A DNA stretch of 64,000 nucleotides from Planococcus salinarum (GTDB taxonomy: Bacteria; Bacillota; Bacilli; Bacillales_A; Planococcaceae): positions 1 to 64,000 of the forward strand of contig NZ_VIFV01000003.1 of NCBI RefSeq assembly GCF_007004625.1, given 5' to 3'. Each line of letters begins with the position of its first letter. Positions within the stretch are counted from its first letter, which is position 1. Made by a program: the position numbers and the translations under genes. Shown in pieces: positions 35,815 to 46,474 of the stretch. Below the pieces are notes generated by a model, which saw only the letters and a program-made list of their open reading frames with translations, ran no database searches and had not been told where the DNA came from.

Positions 35815-36474
35815 ATGAAAAAGGAATTTGTAGTGATAGGTCTCGGAAGATTCGGCGGCAGTATAGTACGCGAACTGATTGAACAGGATGCGGATGTCAT
35901 GGCAATCGACAAAGATACAGAAAGAGTGGATGAATTTGCAAGCATTGCCACACAGGCAGTGGTGGCCGATACAACAGATGAATCAGTTCTGAAATCACTC
36001 GGCATCCGTAACTTTGAACACGTCATTGTGGCAATAGGGGAAAATATACAGGCAAGCATTCTGACGACACTTATGCTTAAGGAAATTGGAGTCAAAAAAA
36101 TTACGGTGAAAGCCCAAAACGATTACCATGCGAAAGTGCTGGATAAAATCGGTGCCGACAAAGTAGTGCATCCTGAACGGGATATGGGCATCCGGATTGC
36201 TCATAACATGCTGTCGAATAACGTTCTTGACTATCTTGAGTTATCAGATGAACATTCCATCATGGAAGTGAAAGCCAACGAAAAATTGGCCGGTTATACC
36301 TTGATGGGGCTCGATATCCGTGCAAACTACGGCATCAACATTGTTGCCATCAAGCGCGGGAAGGAAATTCATGTATCTCCACAGGCAGATATGGAAATCG
36401 AATTACAGGATATTCTCATCATCATCGGCTCAGACGCAGACATCAACCGCTTTGAGAAGAAAGTGTTGAACTAG
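35815..36474 (+). CDS. ktrC: Ktr potassium uptake system, RCK subunit KtrC
   Basis: Cytosolic gating subunit that binds nucleotides and c-di-AMP and controls the KtrD channel (2357-3706). 219 residues from ATG 35815 (GGAGG at 35804-35808 gives better spacing than ATG 35809, six bases earlier). RCK-N Rossmann motif GLGRFGGS at 8-15, acidic strand end IDKDTE, and a C-terminal TrkA-C domain (about 135-218). Near full-length agreement with B. subtilis KtrC (221 residues). Confidence 0.93.
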   Translation: MKKEFVVIGLGRFGGSIVRELIEQDADVMAIDKDTERVDEFASIATQAVVADTTDESVLKSLGIRNFEHVIVAIGENIQASILTTLMLKEIGVKKITVKAQNDYHAKVLDKIGADKVVHPERDMGIRIAHNMLSNNVLDYLELSDEHSIMEVKANEKLAGYTLMGLDIRANYGINIVAIKRGKEIHVSPQADMEIELQDILIIIGSDADINRFEKKVLN

Positions 36475-36496
36475 AGCCAATCAATTTCTGCAAACT

Positions 36497-36530
36497 AAAA
36501 AAGGAGGTCCCGATTTGGGACCTCCTTTTG
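36497..36530 (+). terminator. terminator after ktrC
   Basis: AAAAGGAGGTCCC pairs with GGGACCTCCTTTT around GATTT; the left arm contains a Shine-Dalgarno-like GGAGG but no ORF follows. Confidence 0.75.
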
Positions 36531-36531
36531 G

Positions 36532-36741
36532 TATTGTCGCTATTTTGTGTCCAGACTCCGGCGACCCAGCTCTTCGGGTCATAAGCCAGCTCAGCTGCGC
36601 GGCCAAGGCCACTTTGCTGTTCTGTCAAAAACCTTATTGCTCCTGCATCGCTTCGCTAGCTTCGTCGCAAAGAGATGGACCAAATTACATTTGGTCCATC
36701 TCTTGCCTTACAGAGCTAACCGGGCACTGTCGCTTTTCTAT
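36532..36741. repeat. single full copy of the dispersed intergenic repeat
   Basis: Same family as 9525-9965: TGTCCAGACTCCGGCGACCC at the start, CTCTTCGGGTCATAAGCCAG, the core GCATCGCTTCGCTAGCTTCG followed by TCGCAA, a perfect 15-bp hairpin (36671-36685 with 36689-36703, three-base loop), and the end GAGCTAACCGGGCACTGTCG. Its last bases supply the TAG stop codon of rnjA. Confidence 0.85.
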
Positions 36742-38405
36742 ACTTCCATAATTACCGGAAGGATCATTGGACGGCGTTTTGTTTTTTCGTACAGATAAGG
36801 TCCGAGAACATCCGAAATATCATTCTTCAGTTCAGGCCAATCAGTATCTTTGCCATGAATTTTCTTTTTCAGGTGGCGGTTCAGCATCTGCTGCGCCTCA
36901 TAAATCATTGTGCCGGACTCGCGCATATAAACGAAACCGCGTGAGATGATATCCGGGCCTGACACCATTTTGTTATTTTTCATATCAACGCTGACCACTA
37001 CGATGACCAAACCGTCTTCGGAAAGGACGCGACGGTCGCGCAATACAATATTGCCGATATCTCCGATGCCGCTTCCATCAATATAAACATCACCGGATGG
37101 TATTCGTCCGGCAACCGATGCTTCATTAGCACCCAAAGCCAGGACGTCACCATTTTCCATGATGAATGTGTTTTCCGGTGGTACGTCGCAGTCTATGGCA
37201 AGCTGAGCGTGCTGTTTCTGCATACGGTATTCACCGTGGATCGGCATGAAATATTTCGGTTGGATCAAACGGAGCATCAGCTTATTTTCTTCCTGTGAGC
37301 CGTGTCCAGATGTATGGATGTTGTTCAGGGAACCATGGATGACATCGGCTCCTGCACGGAACAGCAGGTTGATAGTACGGTTGACACTATAGGTATTCCC
37401 CGGAATAGGAGAAGAAGAGAAGACGACTGTGTCATTCGGCTGAATCTGAATTTGACGGTGGGTACCGTTGGCGATGCGCGATAACGCAGCCATCGGTTCA
37501 CCCTGTGAGCCTGTGCAAAGAATCAATGCTTCATTTGCGGGAAGGCGTTTCAGGGTTTGGGTATCGACAAATGCATCTTCAGGTGCATTGATATAGCCAA
37601 GTTCACGGCCGATTGTCATCGCATTTTCCATACTGCGTCCAAAAACAGCAATTTTACGTCCCTGCGCTACGGCTTCGTCTGTAACTTGCTGCAGACGATA
37701 GATATTGGAGGCGAAAGTGGCGAATATGAGACGTCCGTCGACTTTGCGCATAATATCTTTAAGTGTTTCCCCGACTTTACGTTCGGACATGGTGAAATTC
37801 GGGATTTCTGCATTCGTGCTGTCCGACAGCAGGCAAAGAACGCCTTCACTGCCGATTTGGGCCATTTTGAACAAATTGGCCGGCTCGCCGACAGGAGTAA
37901 AGTCGAACTTGAAATCGCCAGTGTGTACGATATTTCCCGGTGGTGTTTTGACAACAATACCGAAAGCATCGGGAATACTGTGGGTGACACTGAAGAAACT
38001 CACAGAAGTTTTCCGGAATTTGATAACATCATCTTCACCGATTTCAATCAATTTCGTCTGGCGAAGAAGGCCATGTTCTTCCAGTTTTTTACGCAAAAGC
38101 CCGAGTGCGAGCTTGCCGGCATAAACCGGGATATTGATTTTCTTTAATAGATAGGCAACGCCGCCGATATGGTCTTCATGGCCGTGTGTAATAAACAGGC
38201 CTTTGATCTTATCAGCATTTTTTACTAAATATGTGTAATCCGGAATAACATAATCGATTCCGAGCAAATCGTCTTCCGGGAATTTGATGCCGGCATCAAT
38301 CAGGATAATTTCATCCTGGAATTGGACACCGTAAGTGTTCTTGCCAATTTCGCCGAGTCCGCCGAGCGCGAAAACAGCTACTTGATCATTTTTTACAAAT
38401 TTCAT
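36738..38405 (-). CDS. rnjA: ribonuclease J1
   Basis: Main 5'-exonuclease/endonuclease of mRNA turnover in Bacillales; metallo-beta-lactamase/beta-CASP fold. Length 555 residues equals B. subtilis RNase J1. Zinc motif HGHEDH at 74-79, HTGDFKFD near 141-148, beta-CASP segment CTGSQGEP near 297-304, and HTSGHG near 365-370. Starts two bases after the rpoY stop with a weak ribosome site, so coupled to rpoY. The stop codon lies inside the edge of a dispersed repeat. Confidence 0.95.
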   Translation of the reverse strand: MKFVKNDQVAVFALGGLGEIGKNTYGVQFQDEIILIDAGIKFPEDDLLGIDYVIPDYTYLVKNADKIKGLFITHGHEDHIGGVAYLLKKINIPVYAGKLALGLLRKKLEEHGLLRQTKLIEIGEDDVIKFRKTSVSFFSVTHSIPDAFGIVVKTPPGNIVHTGDFKFDFTPVGEPANLFKMAQIGSEGVLCLLSDSTNAEIPNFTMSERKVGETLKDIMRKVDGRLIFATFASNIYRLQQVTDEAVAQGRKIAVFGRSMENAMTIGRELGYINAPEDAFVDTQTLKRLPANEALILCTGSQGEPMAALSRIANGTHRQIQIQPNDTVVFSSSPIPGNTYSVNRTINLLFRAGADVIHGSLNNIHTSGHGSQEENKLMLRLIQPKYFMPIHGEYRMQKQHAQLAIDCDVPPENTFIMENGDVLALGANEASVAGRIPSGDVYIDGSGIGDIGNIVLRDRRVLSEDGLVIVVVSVDMKNNKMVSGPDIISRGFVYMRESGTMIYEAQQMLNRHLKKKIHGKDTDWPELKNDISDVLGPYLYEKTKRRPMILPVIMEV

Positions 38406-38407
38406 AC

Positions 38408-38620
38408 TCAGTCGATGCTCTCAACTTCATAGTTTTGGGCTGCCTGTTCATGTGCCAGGTGGCTGCCTTCAAGCAATTGAACAAGCTCAATGTTGTAATT
38501 GCGGTCTTTCAGATGAGTTCTAACTTCACGCTCGGATGAAGCTTCAACATAAAGGCTCTGAGTGTTTTCACGAACAGGAACCTCGTTGCGGTTTTCTTGG
38601 TAATAGACTTTAAAAATCAT
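38408..38620 (-). CDS. rpoY: RNA polymerase epsilon subunit
   Basis: Small RNA polymerase accessory subunit (YkzG, DUF1447) of Firmicutes; 70 residues, starting [21 protein letters not shown] 38620 is preceded by AAAAGGAGAG; an in-frame start at 38647 is possible but would lengthen the protein beyond the family. Always found upstream of rnjA, as here. Confidence 0.93.
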   Translation of the reverse strand: MIFKVYYQENRNEVPVRENTQSLYVEASSEREVRTHLKDRNYNIELVQLLEGSHLAHEQAAQNYEVESID

Positions 38621-38698
38621 AGTTTGCTCTCCTTTTTCCACGTTCAAAATAAATTCACTTTCTTTATATTATCACGTCGCTGTTTTAAAATAAAGAAT

Positions 38699-38727
38699 AG
38701 CCCTTCTTATTTTGCGAAGAAGGACTA
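38699..38727 (-). terminator. hairpin terminator or attenuator between the 23-codon gene and rpoY
   Basis: On the minus strand TAGTCCTTCTT pairs with AAGAAGGGCTA (11 bp, one G-T) around eight bases, followed by TTCTTTATTTT. Confidence 0.6.
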
Positions 38728-38733
38728 TAATAG

Positions 38734-38805
38734 CTATGCTATTTTCTTTTTGTTCATAATACCGTTAAGCCTTCTGAGAAGTTTTCTCTTTAAACGTTTC
38801 AGCAT
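38734..38805 (-). CDS. 23-residue basic peptide
   Basis: Too short for standard gene calling, but well supported: ATG 38805 with AAGGAGTG seven bases upstream, a promoter at 38827-38855 and a terminator-like hairpin 7 bases after its stop. The product begins MLKRLKRKLLRRLNG and is strongly cationic (eleven Lys or Arg) with an amphipathic helical pattern. It could be a stand-alone membrane-active or RNA-binding peptide, or a leader peptide controlling rpoY-rnjA through the hairpin. I know no family name. Confidence 0.6.
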   Translation of the reverse strand: MLKRLKRKLLRRLNGIMNKKKIA

Positions 38806-38826
38806 GGCTGCTCACTCCTTATGTAA

Positions 38827-38855
38827 ATAATACTGTATTTTCTGACAAAAGTAAA
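38827..38855 (-). promoter_or_regulatory. SigA-type promoter of the 23-codon gene
   Basis: On the minus strand TTTACT (38855-38850) and TATTAT (38832-38827) with 17-base spacing, 22 bases before the ATG. Confidence 0.55.
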
Positions 38856-38907
38856 GAGGCAAAACAGCCGGCGAAACAGAGCTGGCAAGGGATTGGAGCT
38901 GGATAGA

Positions 38908-39678
38908 ATGGGAAAACTATTGTTATTGGATATTGATGGAACTTTATTGAACACGAAAAAGGAATTGCCGGTTTCAGCTTTTGAAGCACTGCAGCAGGCG
39001 AGGGCAAATGGCCACGAACTGGCAATTGCAACAGGGCGTGCACCTTTTATGTTTACAGATTTACGGGATGAATTGGATATTCAGACATTCATTTCATTTA
39101 ACGGACAATACATTGTCCGCGATAAAAAAGTGATCCATACAGAGGCGCTTAATCCGGAAATGCTCGAGAAAGTCTTTCATTTCGCTGAAAGGAGAGATCA
39201 TCCGCTGGTTTTCATGAATGGCAAAAAAATGATTTCTTCCATAGATTATCACCCGGACATTGACGAGAGCTTAAAAAGCCTGAAATTTCCACATCCCGAT
39301 ACCGAAGTGGATTTTCATCTGGATAATGATATTTATCAATCTTTGGTTTTTTGCACAAAAGAAGAAGAAGCACAGTATCATGAAAATTTCAGGGACTTCG
39401 ACTTTGTGCGCTGGCATCGCGTATCGTGTGATATTCTTCCTAAAGGGGGCTCCAAGGCCAGCGGCATCGAAAGGCTGATTGCCAGCACCGGCCATGCCGT
39501 TGAAGAAACAATTGCTTTCGGAGATGGACTGAATGACCTGCAGATGATGCAGGCTGCAGGCTATAGTGTCGCCATGGAAAACGGACATCCTGAAACTAAA
39601 AAAGTTGCTTCATATGTTACATCGCATGTCGATGATGACGGTCTCGCAAAAGCCTTTGCCCATCTTGGCATTATTTAG
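38908..39678 (+). CDS. ykrA: HAD-superfamily Cof-type phosphatase, YkrA-like
   Basis: Cytosolic sugar-phosphate or FMN-type phosphatase, 256 residues. HAD motif I DIDGTLL at about 7-13, motif II TGRAP near 42-46, motif III Lys in ILPKGGSKASG and motif IV GDGLNDLQM near 206-214. ATG 38908 has GGAG ten bases upstream and matches the family start. Divergent from the 23-codon gene. Substrate unknown. Confidence 0.87.
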   Translation: MGKLLLLDIDGTLLNTKKELPVSAFEALQQARANGHELAIATGRAPFMFTDLRDELDIQTFISFNGQYIVRDKKVIHTEALNPEMLEKVFHFAERRDHPLVFMNGKKMISSIDYHPDIDESLKSLKFPHPDTEVDFHLDNDIYQSLVFCTKEEEAQYHENFRDFDFVRWHRVSCDILPKGGSKASGIERLIASTGHAVEETIAFGDGLNDLQMMQAAGYSVAMENGHPETKKVASYVTSHVDDDGLAKAFAHLGII

Positions 39679-39746
39679 TATTCAGCCCGCAGCATAATAT
39701 TCGATTTACGTTCAGGACTTTGTTGTGCTTTCAGTAGCATACAAAA

Positions 39747-39776
39747 AAGGCTGTCGGGAAATCCCGCCAGCCTTTT
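39747..39776. terminator. bidirectional terminator between ykrA and def
   Basis: AAAAGGCTGTCGGGA pairs with TCCCGCCAGCCTTTT with one mismatch; flanked by A-run and T-run. Confidence 0.85.
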
Positions 39777-39780
39777 CCTG

Positions 39781-40347
39781 TTACTCTTCAGTCTCTCTTG
39801 CAACGGCAACCGCATTGTCGATTTCGGCGAACGGGTTATCGGGATTGATGTGGTCAAAGAACATGACGCCGTTCAAATGATCGAGCTCATGCTGGAATGC
39901 AATGGCAGGCAGCCCCTTGAGCCGCATTTTGTATTCCGTACCCTCTATGTCAAAAGCCTTAACAGTGATTCTTGCGTGGCGCGGAACATATCCGGGAACC
40001 GAACGGTCGACTGACAGACAGCCTTCGCCGGAAGCCAGATAGGATTTTTCTACTGAATGGCTTACGATTTTCGGATTGATTGCGATGATGCTCAGATCTT
40101 CCCCTGAGTGCTCATCGAAATGGATCGCAAAAATTCGTTTCGGGATGTTCACCTGGGGTGCGGCAATCCCGACGCCGGGCCGAAGATCATATTTTTCAAT
40201 CATTTCATCATTCTGGCTGTTGACAACATACTCCATCAATTCTTTGGCCGTTTTTTTATCTTCAGTGGACAAAGGGAATTTGACTTCTTCTGCTCTTTGG
40301 CGAAGGGTAGGGTGTCCTTCCCGTATGATATCTTTCATTAAAATCAA
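39781..40347 (-). CDS. def: peptide deformylase
   Basis: Removes the N-formyl group from nascent proteins; Fe/Zn hydrolase, 188 residues. All three motifs are present: GVGIAAPQ, EGCLS and QHELDH. A TTG start at 40347 is chosen: it follows AAAGGA at nine bases and gives an N terminus MILMKDII that aligns with MITMKDII of B. subtilis DefB (YkrB). ATG 40338 is the alternative. Confidence 0.93.
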   Translation of the reverse strand: MILMKDIIREGHPTLRQRAEEVKFPLSTEDKKTAKELMEYVVNSQNDEMIEKYDLRPGVGIAAPQVNIPKRIFAIHFDEHSGEDLSIIAINPKIVSHSVEKSYLASGEGCLSVDRSVPGYVPRHARITVKAFDIEGTEYKMRLKGLPAIAFQHELDHLNGVMFFDHINPDNPFAEIDNAVAVARETEE

Positions 40348-40494
40348 TTGGCTCAATCCTTTCAATCGTGTTGCATATGCCTATCAGTATAACGCAATGC
40401 CGGTATTCGGCAAAAGAAAAATTGCTTAATAATAGCAGTTGTAATTTTTTGAGCATCATAATATAGTTAAATCATGCAATAAGGAGGGTTTCGA

Positions 40495-41139
40495 TTGAAA
40501 AAATACATATTGACGGCAGGAATATCAAGTGTCTTGCTTTTAAGCGCATGTTCAGGTCCTTCAACTGAAGAACAATTGGACGCTGTGCTGAAAGATACAT
40601 TTGACGCAGAAAAAGAGTATCGTGACACACAAAGTAAGATGGAAGAACTTGAAGCAACTGAACAGGAGAAGTTCGAATCCATCATGGCTTTGACCCAGGA
40701 ACAGCAGGAAGACGTCAGAACGAAAGCTGAAGAAGCACTCGCTTCAGTGGAAGAGCGGCTCCAATTGCTGGAGACTGAGAAAGCTTCCATGGATTCAGCA
40801 GAAGAAGAGTTCCAGGAAATTGATACTGTAATTGAAGAAGCGGAAGAAGAGGATCTGAAAGAAGATCTGACAGCCCTGAAGACAAAAATGCAGGAACGCT
40901 TTGACGCTCATGAACAATTCACTGCCGTATATGAAGAACTTGCAGCCGAGCAAAAGGAGCTTTACGAAATGCTTCTGAATGAAGAAACGGAATTGCAATT
41001 GCTGCAGGAGAAAACAGTTGCGGTAAATGACAAAAACAAAGAAGTGCAAAATGCTGTTACAGCCTTCAACGAACAAACCGAACAGTTCAATGAAATGAAA
41101 AATAATGTCATTGAAAAAATGAATGCAGACAACGAGTAA
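40495..41139 (+). CDS. ykyA: YkyA-like lipoprotein
   Basis: Surface lipoprotein of unknown function, 214 residues, mostly charged helical coiled coil rich in Glu. Lipobox LLSAC with Cys19. Starts at TTG with AAGGAGG upstream. Lies between def and pdhA exactly as in B. subtilis. The low sequence complexity makes homology less certain than the position. Confidence 0.82.
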   Translation: MKKYILTAGISSVLLLSACSGPSTEEQLDAVLKDTFDAEKEYRDTQSKMEELEATEQEKFESIMALTQEQQEDVRTKAEEALASVEERLQLLETEKASMDSAEEEFQEIDTVIEEAEEEDLKEDLTALKTKMQERFDAHEQFTAVYEELAAEQKELYEMLLNEETELQLLQEKTVAVNDKNKEVQNAVTAFNEQTEQFNEMKNNVIEKMNADNE

Positions 41140-41164
41140 GCGGCCGATTGGCCGCTTTTTTTCT
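41139..41164 (+). terminator. terminator after ykyA
   Basis: AGCGGCC pairs with GGCCGCT around GATT, followed by T7. Confidence 0.88.
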
Positions 41165-41291
41165 GTGCTATAAAAGAAGGCTTATATCGAACTGTTATAT
41201 AGTACAGGCTCCGGTTTTACTGTGATACAGTTTCTCGGATTTGGAATATTCTACGTTTTTTGGATGCGTGCTGCATAAAGGTTCCCCATGA

Positions 41292-41320
41292 TTGACCCTC
41301 AATATCAAGTGACGTATACT
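41292..41320 (+). promoter_or_regulatory. SigA promoter of pdhABCD
   Basis: TTGACC (41292-41297) and TATACT (41315-41320) with exactly 17 bases between, 74 bases ahead of pdhA. No stable leader structure was noticed. Confidence 0.75.
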
Positions 41321-41348
41321 GAAAAAGAATATGCGCTTGTATTACTAA

Positions 41349-42506
<1,158 letters not shown>

Positions 42507-42509
42507 GCC

Positions 42510-43487
42510 ATGGCACAAATGACAATGATCCAAGCGATTACTGACGCTCTGAAAACAGAGCTGAAAAATGATGAAAACGTTCTTGTTTTCGGTGAAGACG
42601 TAGGAAATAATGGCGGTGTTTTCCGTGCAACAGAAGGTTTGCAAAAAGAATTCGGTGAAGACCGGGTATTTGATACACCTTTAGCTGAATCCGGAATTGG
42701 CGGACTGGCAATTGGTTTGGCCTTGCAAGGATACCGGCCGGTACCGGAAATCCAATTTTTCGGATTTGTCTTCGAAGTAATGGATTCAATCAGTGGCCAA
42801 ATGGCACGTATGCGCTACCGCAGCGGCGGCAGCCAGCATGCACCTGTAACAATCCGTTCCCCATTTGGCGGCGGAGTCCATACACCGGAAATGCACGCCG
42901 ATTCACTTGAAGGGCTGATGGCAGCTTCACCAGGTTTGAAAGTTGTGATTCCATCAAACCCATACGACGCAAAAGGGTTGCTCATTTCAGCGATCCGCGA
43001 TAACGACCCTGTTATTTTCCTTGAGCATATGAAACTTTACCGTTCATTCCGTCAGGAAGTCCCGGAAGAAGAGTATACAATTCCACTTGGCAAAGCAGAT
43101 ATCAAACGCGAAGGCAAAGATTTGACGATCATCGCTTACGGTGCAATGGTCCAAGAAAGTCTGAAAGCGGCAGAAGAACTTGAAAAAGAAGATTACTCAG
43201 TAGAAGTAATCGACTTACGCACTGTGCAGCCGCTTGATATCGAAACAATCATTGCTTCTGTTGAAAAAACTGGCCGTGCAATGGTTGTTCAGGAAGCTCA
43301 AAAACAAGCCGGGATTGCTGCGAGCGTGGTTGCAGAAATTACAGATCGCGCAATTCTAAGCCTTGATGCGCCTGTTCTTCGCGTAACAGCTCCAGACACT
43401 GTATTTGCATTTTCACAGGCAGAGGAAGTTTGGCTTCCTAACGCGAAGGATATAGTAGAAACAGCGAAAAAAGTACTTACTTTTTAA
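42510..43487 (+). CDS. pdhB: pyruvate dehydrogenase E1 component beta subunit
   Basis: 325 residues, same length as B. subtilis PdhB. Binds the pyrimidine of TPP through [17 protein letters not shown] near 29-45; C-terminal transketolase domain with [11 protein letters not shown]. Starts three bases after pdhA. Confidence 0.96.
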   Translation: MAQMTMIQAITDALKTELKNDENVLVFGEDVGNNGGVFRATEGLQKEFGEDRVFDTPLAESGIGGLAIGLALQGYRPVPEIQFFGFVFEVMDSISGQMARMRYRSGGSQHAPVTIRSPFGGGVHTPEMHADSLEGLMAASPGLKVVIPSNPYDAKGLLISAIRDNDPVIFLEHMKLYRSFRQEVPEEEYTIPLGKADIKREGKDLTIIAYGAMVQESLKAAEELEKEDYSVEVIDLRTVQPLDIETIIASVEKTGRAMVVQEAQKQAGIAASVVAEITDRAILSLDAPVLRVTAPDTVFAFSQAEEVWLPNAKDIVETAKKVLTF

Positions 43488-43514
43488 ATAGATAGAGAAG
43501 AAAGGGTGAAACTG

Positions 43515-44930
43515 ATGGCTTATGAATTTCGTTTGCCGGATATTGGAGAAGGTATCCACGAAGGTGAAATTGTAAAATGGTTCGTTAAAGCCGGAGACAC
43601 GATTGAAGAAGATGATGTGCTTGTCGAAATTCAAAATGACAAAGCAGTCGTTGAGATTCCTTCACCAGTTTCCGGAACAATTGAAGAAGTTCTAGTGGAA
43701 GAAGGCACTGTGGCAGTAGTGGGTGATGTGCTGGTTCGAATCGATTCTCCAGATGAAGACGGAGGAGAAGAGGCGGCTCCTGAAGCGAAAGAACAAAAAG
43801 AAGAGCCAAAAGAAACAGAAGAAACAGAAGAAACAGAAGAAACAGAAGAAACAGAAGAGCAAGTGCAGGCTGGCACTGCAGAATCAGGCCAGGATGTTGA
43901 AAAACAGCCTGCTGAAGAGCAACAGCCTGAAGGTGATACAGGTGCAGGAGCACAGCCGCAGGCAGAAGAAGGGGAAACTGATCCGAATGCCCGCATCATT
44001 GCGATGCCTTCTGTCCGCAAGTTTGCGCGCGACAAAGAAGTTGACATCAAAAAAGTAAAAGGATCCGGCGACAATGGCCGCATCATGAAACAAGATGTCG
44101 AGGCATTCCTGAGCGGCGATCAGAAATCTGCTGAACCTGTTAAAGAGGAAGTTACTGCAGAAGCAGCAGAACAAAAAGAAGAAACTGCACCTAAAGCGGA
44201 AAAAACTCCGGCAGTTCCTGAAGGCGAATTCCCGGAAACACGCGAAAAAATGTCCGGAATCCGCAAAGCGATTGCCAAAGCTATGGTTCATTCCAAGCAT
44301 ACAGCTCCGCACGTTGCGTTGATGGACGAAGTGGATGTAACGGAATTGGTTGCTCACCGCAAAAAATTCAAGGACATCGCTGCGGAAAAAGAAATCAAAT
44401 TGACTTATCTTCCATATGTAGTAAAAGCATTGGTCAGCACATTGCGCGAATTCCCGGCTCTCAACACGTCATTCGACGATGAAACAAGCGAAGTGATCCA
44501 GAAGCATTATTTCAATATCGGCATTGCTGCGGATACAGAAAAAGGTCTTATGGTTCCTGTCATTAAAAACGCGGACCGCAAATCGGTATTTGCCATTTCC
44601 GACGAGATCAATACGCTTGCAAAAAAAGCCCGTGACGGCAAATTGAGTGCAGCGGAAATGAAAGGTGCATCCTGCTCGATCACAAATATCGGCTCGGCAG
44701 GTGGCCAATGGTTCACGCCAGTTATCAACCATCCTGAAGTGGCGATTCTTGGAATTGGCCGCATCGCAGAAAAACCGGTAGTAAAAAATGGTGAAATTGT
44801 CGCGGCTCCTGTGTTAGCATTGTCTTTGAGCTTCGATCATCGAATGATCGATGGAGCGACAGCACAACATGCATTAAATCACATTAAACGTTTGTTAAGT
44901 GAACCAGAATTACTATTAATGGAGGCGTAA
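43515..44930 (+). CDS. pdhC: dihydrolipoamide acetyltransferase (E2)
   Basis: Core of the pyruvate dehydrogenase complex, 471 residues. One lipoyl domain (about 1-76, lipoylated Lys43 in NDKAVVEI), an acidic linker, a peripheral-subunit-binding domain (about 160-197), a second acidic Ala/Pro linker and the catalytic domain with DHRMIDG near 441-447. The first linker holds five exact copies of a 9-base repeat. ATG 43515 follows AAAGGGTGA. Two domain linkers are typical; the repeat-built one is likely length-variable. Confidence 0.95.
   Translation: MAYEFRLPDIGEGIHEGEIVKWFVKAGDTIEEDDVLVEIQNDKAVVEIPSPVSGTIEEVLVEEGTVAVVGDVLVRIDSPDEDGGEEAAPEAKEQKEEPKETEETEETEETEETEEQVQAGTAESGQDVEKQPAEEQQPEGDTGAGAQPQAEEGETDPNARIIAMPSVRKFARDKEVDIKKVKGSGDNGRIMKQDVEAFLSGDQKSAEPVKEEVTAEAAEQKEETAPKAEKTPAVPEGEFPETREKMSGIRKAIAKAMVHSKHTAPHVALMDEVDVTELVAHRKKFKDIAAEKEIKLTYLPYVVKALVSTLREFPALNTSFDDETSEVIQKHYFNIGIAADTEKGLMVPVIKNADRKSVFAISDEINTLAKKARDGKLSAAEMKGASCSITNIGSAGGQWFTPVINHPEVAILGIGRIAEKPVVKNGEIVAAPVLALSLSFDHRMIDGATAQHALNHIKRLLSEPELLLMEA
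43812..43856 (+). repeat. 5 x 9-bp tandem repeat in the pdhC linker
   Basis: Five exact GAAACAGAA units encode repeating Glu-Thr-Glu. Exact copies in frame suggest slippage-driven length change without frameshift. Confidence 0.9.
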
Positions 44931-44934
44931 AATT

Positions 44935-46344
44935 ATGGTAGTAGGAGATTTTCCGATTGAAACAGACACGCTCATCATCGGCTCAGGCCCTGGCGGATAC
45001 GTTGCAGCAATCCGTGCAGCGCAGACTGGCCAAAAAGTAACAATCGTTGAAAAGGAATATATCGGCGGAGTCTGCCTGAACGTAGGCTGTATCCCTTCGA
45101 AAGCGATGATTTCTGTAGGCCATCGTTTTGAAGAAGCGCAACATTCCGAAGATATGGGTGTAGTCGCCAAAGAAGTTTCATTGAACTTTGAAAAAGCCCA
45201 GGCTTTCAAAGACGGCGTTGTTAAAAAATTGACAGGCGGCGTTGAGTCTTTATTGAAAGGCAATAAAGTCGAGATTGTCCGCGGCGAAGCTTATTTTGTA
45301 GATGAAAATACAGTAAAAGTGATGGATGATAAGTCTTCACAAACTTATAAATTTAAAAATGCAATTATCGCTACAGGATCACGTCCTGTGGAAATTCCAA
45401 CTTTTAAATTTACGAAGCGCGTGATCAATTCAACTGGAGCTTTGGCACTTACAGAACTTCCGAAAAAGCTTGTCGTTATCGGCGGCGGTTACATCGGTAC
45501 GGAGCTTGGAACTGCATTTGCAAATATGGGTTCTGAAGTAACAATCCTTGAAGGCGCACCTGATATTCTTGCAGGATTCGAGAAACAGATGACAGCCATC
45601 GTTAAAAAAGGATTGAAGAAAAAAGGAGTCGAAGTCATCACGAAGGCTTCTGCTAAAGGCGTTGAAGAAACAGACACAGGCGCAACTGTAACTTACGAGG
45701 CAGGCGGAGAAGAAAAAACTCTTGAAGCCGACTATGTACTGGTAACTGTTGGTCGCCGTCCGAATACGGACGAAATGGGCCTTGAAGAACTTAACCTTAA
45801 AATGGGCGAACGCGGACTTATCGAAGTCGACAAACAATGCCGCACAAGCATCTCCAACATTTACGCAATCGGCGATGTGGTAGCAGGCCTTCAATTGGCG
45901 CATAAAGCATCCTATGAAGGTAAAGTTGCTGCAGAAGCGATTGCAGGCGAGAAGTCTGAAGTCGATTACCTCGCTATTCCAGCTGTTTGCTTTACAGATC
46001 CGGAACTTGCAAGCGTCGGATTGTCTGAAGAGCAGGCAAAAGAAGAAGGTTTTGAAGCTGGGGCTGCGAAATTCCCATTCGCTGCAAACGGCCGCGCTCT
46101 TTCATTAAACGCAACTGATGGTTTTGTGAAATTGGTGTCGCGTAAATCAGATGGTCTATTGCTTGGGGCTCAAATCGTGGGTGTCGGCGCTTCTGATATG
46201 ATCGCCGAACTTGGATTGGCCATTGAAGCGGGAATGACAGTGGAAGATATCGCGATGACGATTCACGCTCACCCGACTTTGGCTGAAATTTCCATGGAAG
46301 CTGCTGAAGTTGCTCTTGGCACTCCAATCCACGTCGTAAAATAA
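44935..46344 (+). CDS. pdhD: dihydrolipoamide dehydrogenase (E3)
   Basis: FAD/NAD disulfide reductase that reoxidises the lipoyl groups; 469 residues. FAD motif GSGPGGY at 16-22, redox-active Cys47 and Cys52 in [16 protein letters not shown] motif [10 protein letters not shown] near 183-192, and the catalytic His in HAHPTLAE near the C terminus. Four bases after pdhC. Confidence 0.96.
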   Translation: MVVGDFPIETDTLIIGSGPGGYVAAIRAAQTGQKVTIVEKEYIGGVCLNVGCIPSKAMISVGHRFEEAQHSEDMGVVAKEVSLNFEKAQAFKDGVVKKLTGGVESLLKGNKVEIVRGEAYFVDENTVKVMDDKSSQTYKFKNAIIATGSRPVEIPTFKFTKRVINSTGALALTELPKKLVVIGGGYIGTELGTAFANMGSEVTILEGAPDILAGFEKQMTAIVKKGLKKKGVEVITKASAKGVEETDTGATVTYEAGGEEKTLEADYVLVTVGRRPNTDEMGLEELNLKMGERGLIEVDKQCRTSISNIYAIGDVVAGLQLAHKASYEGKVAAEAIAGEKSEVDYLAIPAVCFTDPELASVGLSEEQAKEEGFEAGAAKFPFAANGRALSLNATDGFVKLVSRKSDGLLLGAQIVGVGASDMIAELGLAIEAGMTVEDIAMTIHAHPTLAEISMEAAEVALGTPIHVVK

Positions 46345-46362
46345 TATGTAACAAAATCTAGG

Positions 46363-46400
46363 CTCCTCTCCAGGGAATTTTTTCTGGAGAGGAGTTTTTT
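46363..46400 (+). terminator. terminator of pdhABCD
   Basis: CTCCTCTCCAG pairs with CTGGAGAGGAG, followed by T6. Confidence 0.92.
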
Positions 46401-46474
46401 CTGCAGATTTACTTTGATAACAGTTGTAGAAATGTGGTAATATTATGTGCGAAAGGGCTAAGGTGATACTACAG

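Noticed and set aside
36497-36530. Ribosome site GGAGG after ktrC as the start of a small gene
   Set aside because: GGAGG is an arm of the terminator hairpin and no coding frame follows.
36515-36798. Plus-strand ORFs of 78 and 83 codons
   Set aside because: They consist of the repeat copy and the antisense end of rnjA.
43812-43856. 9-bp repeats as a CRISPR-like or regulatory array
   Set aside because: They are contiguous, in frame and inside pdhC, coding for the acidic linker.
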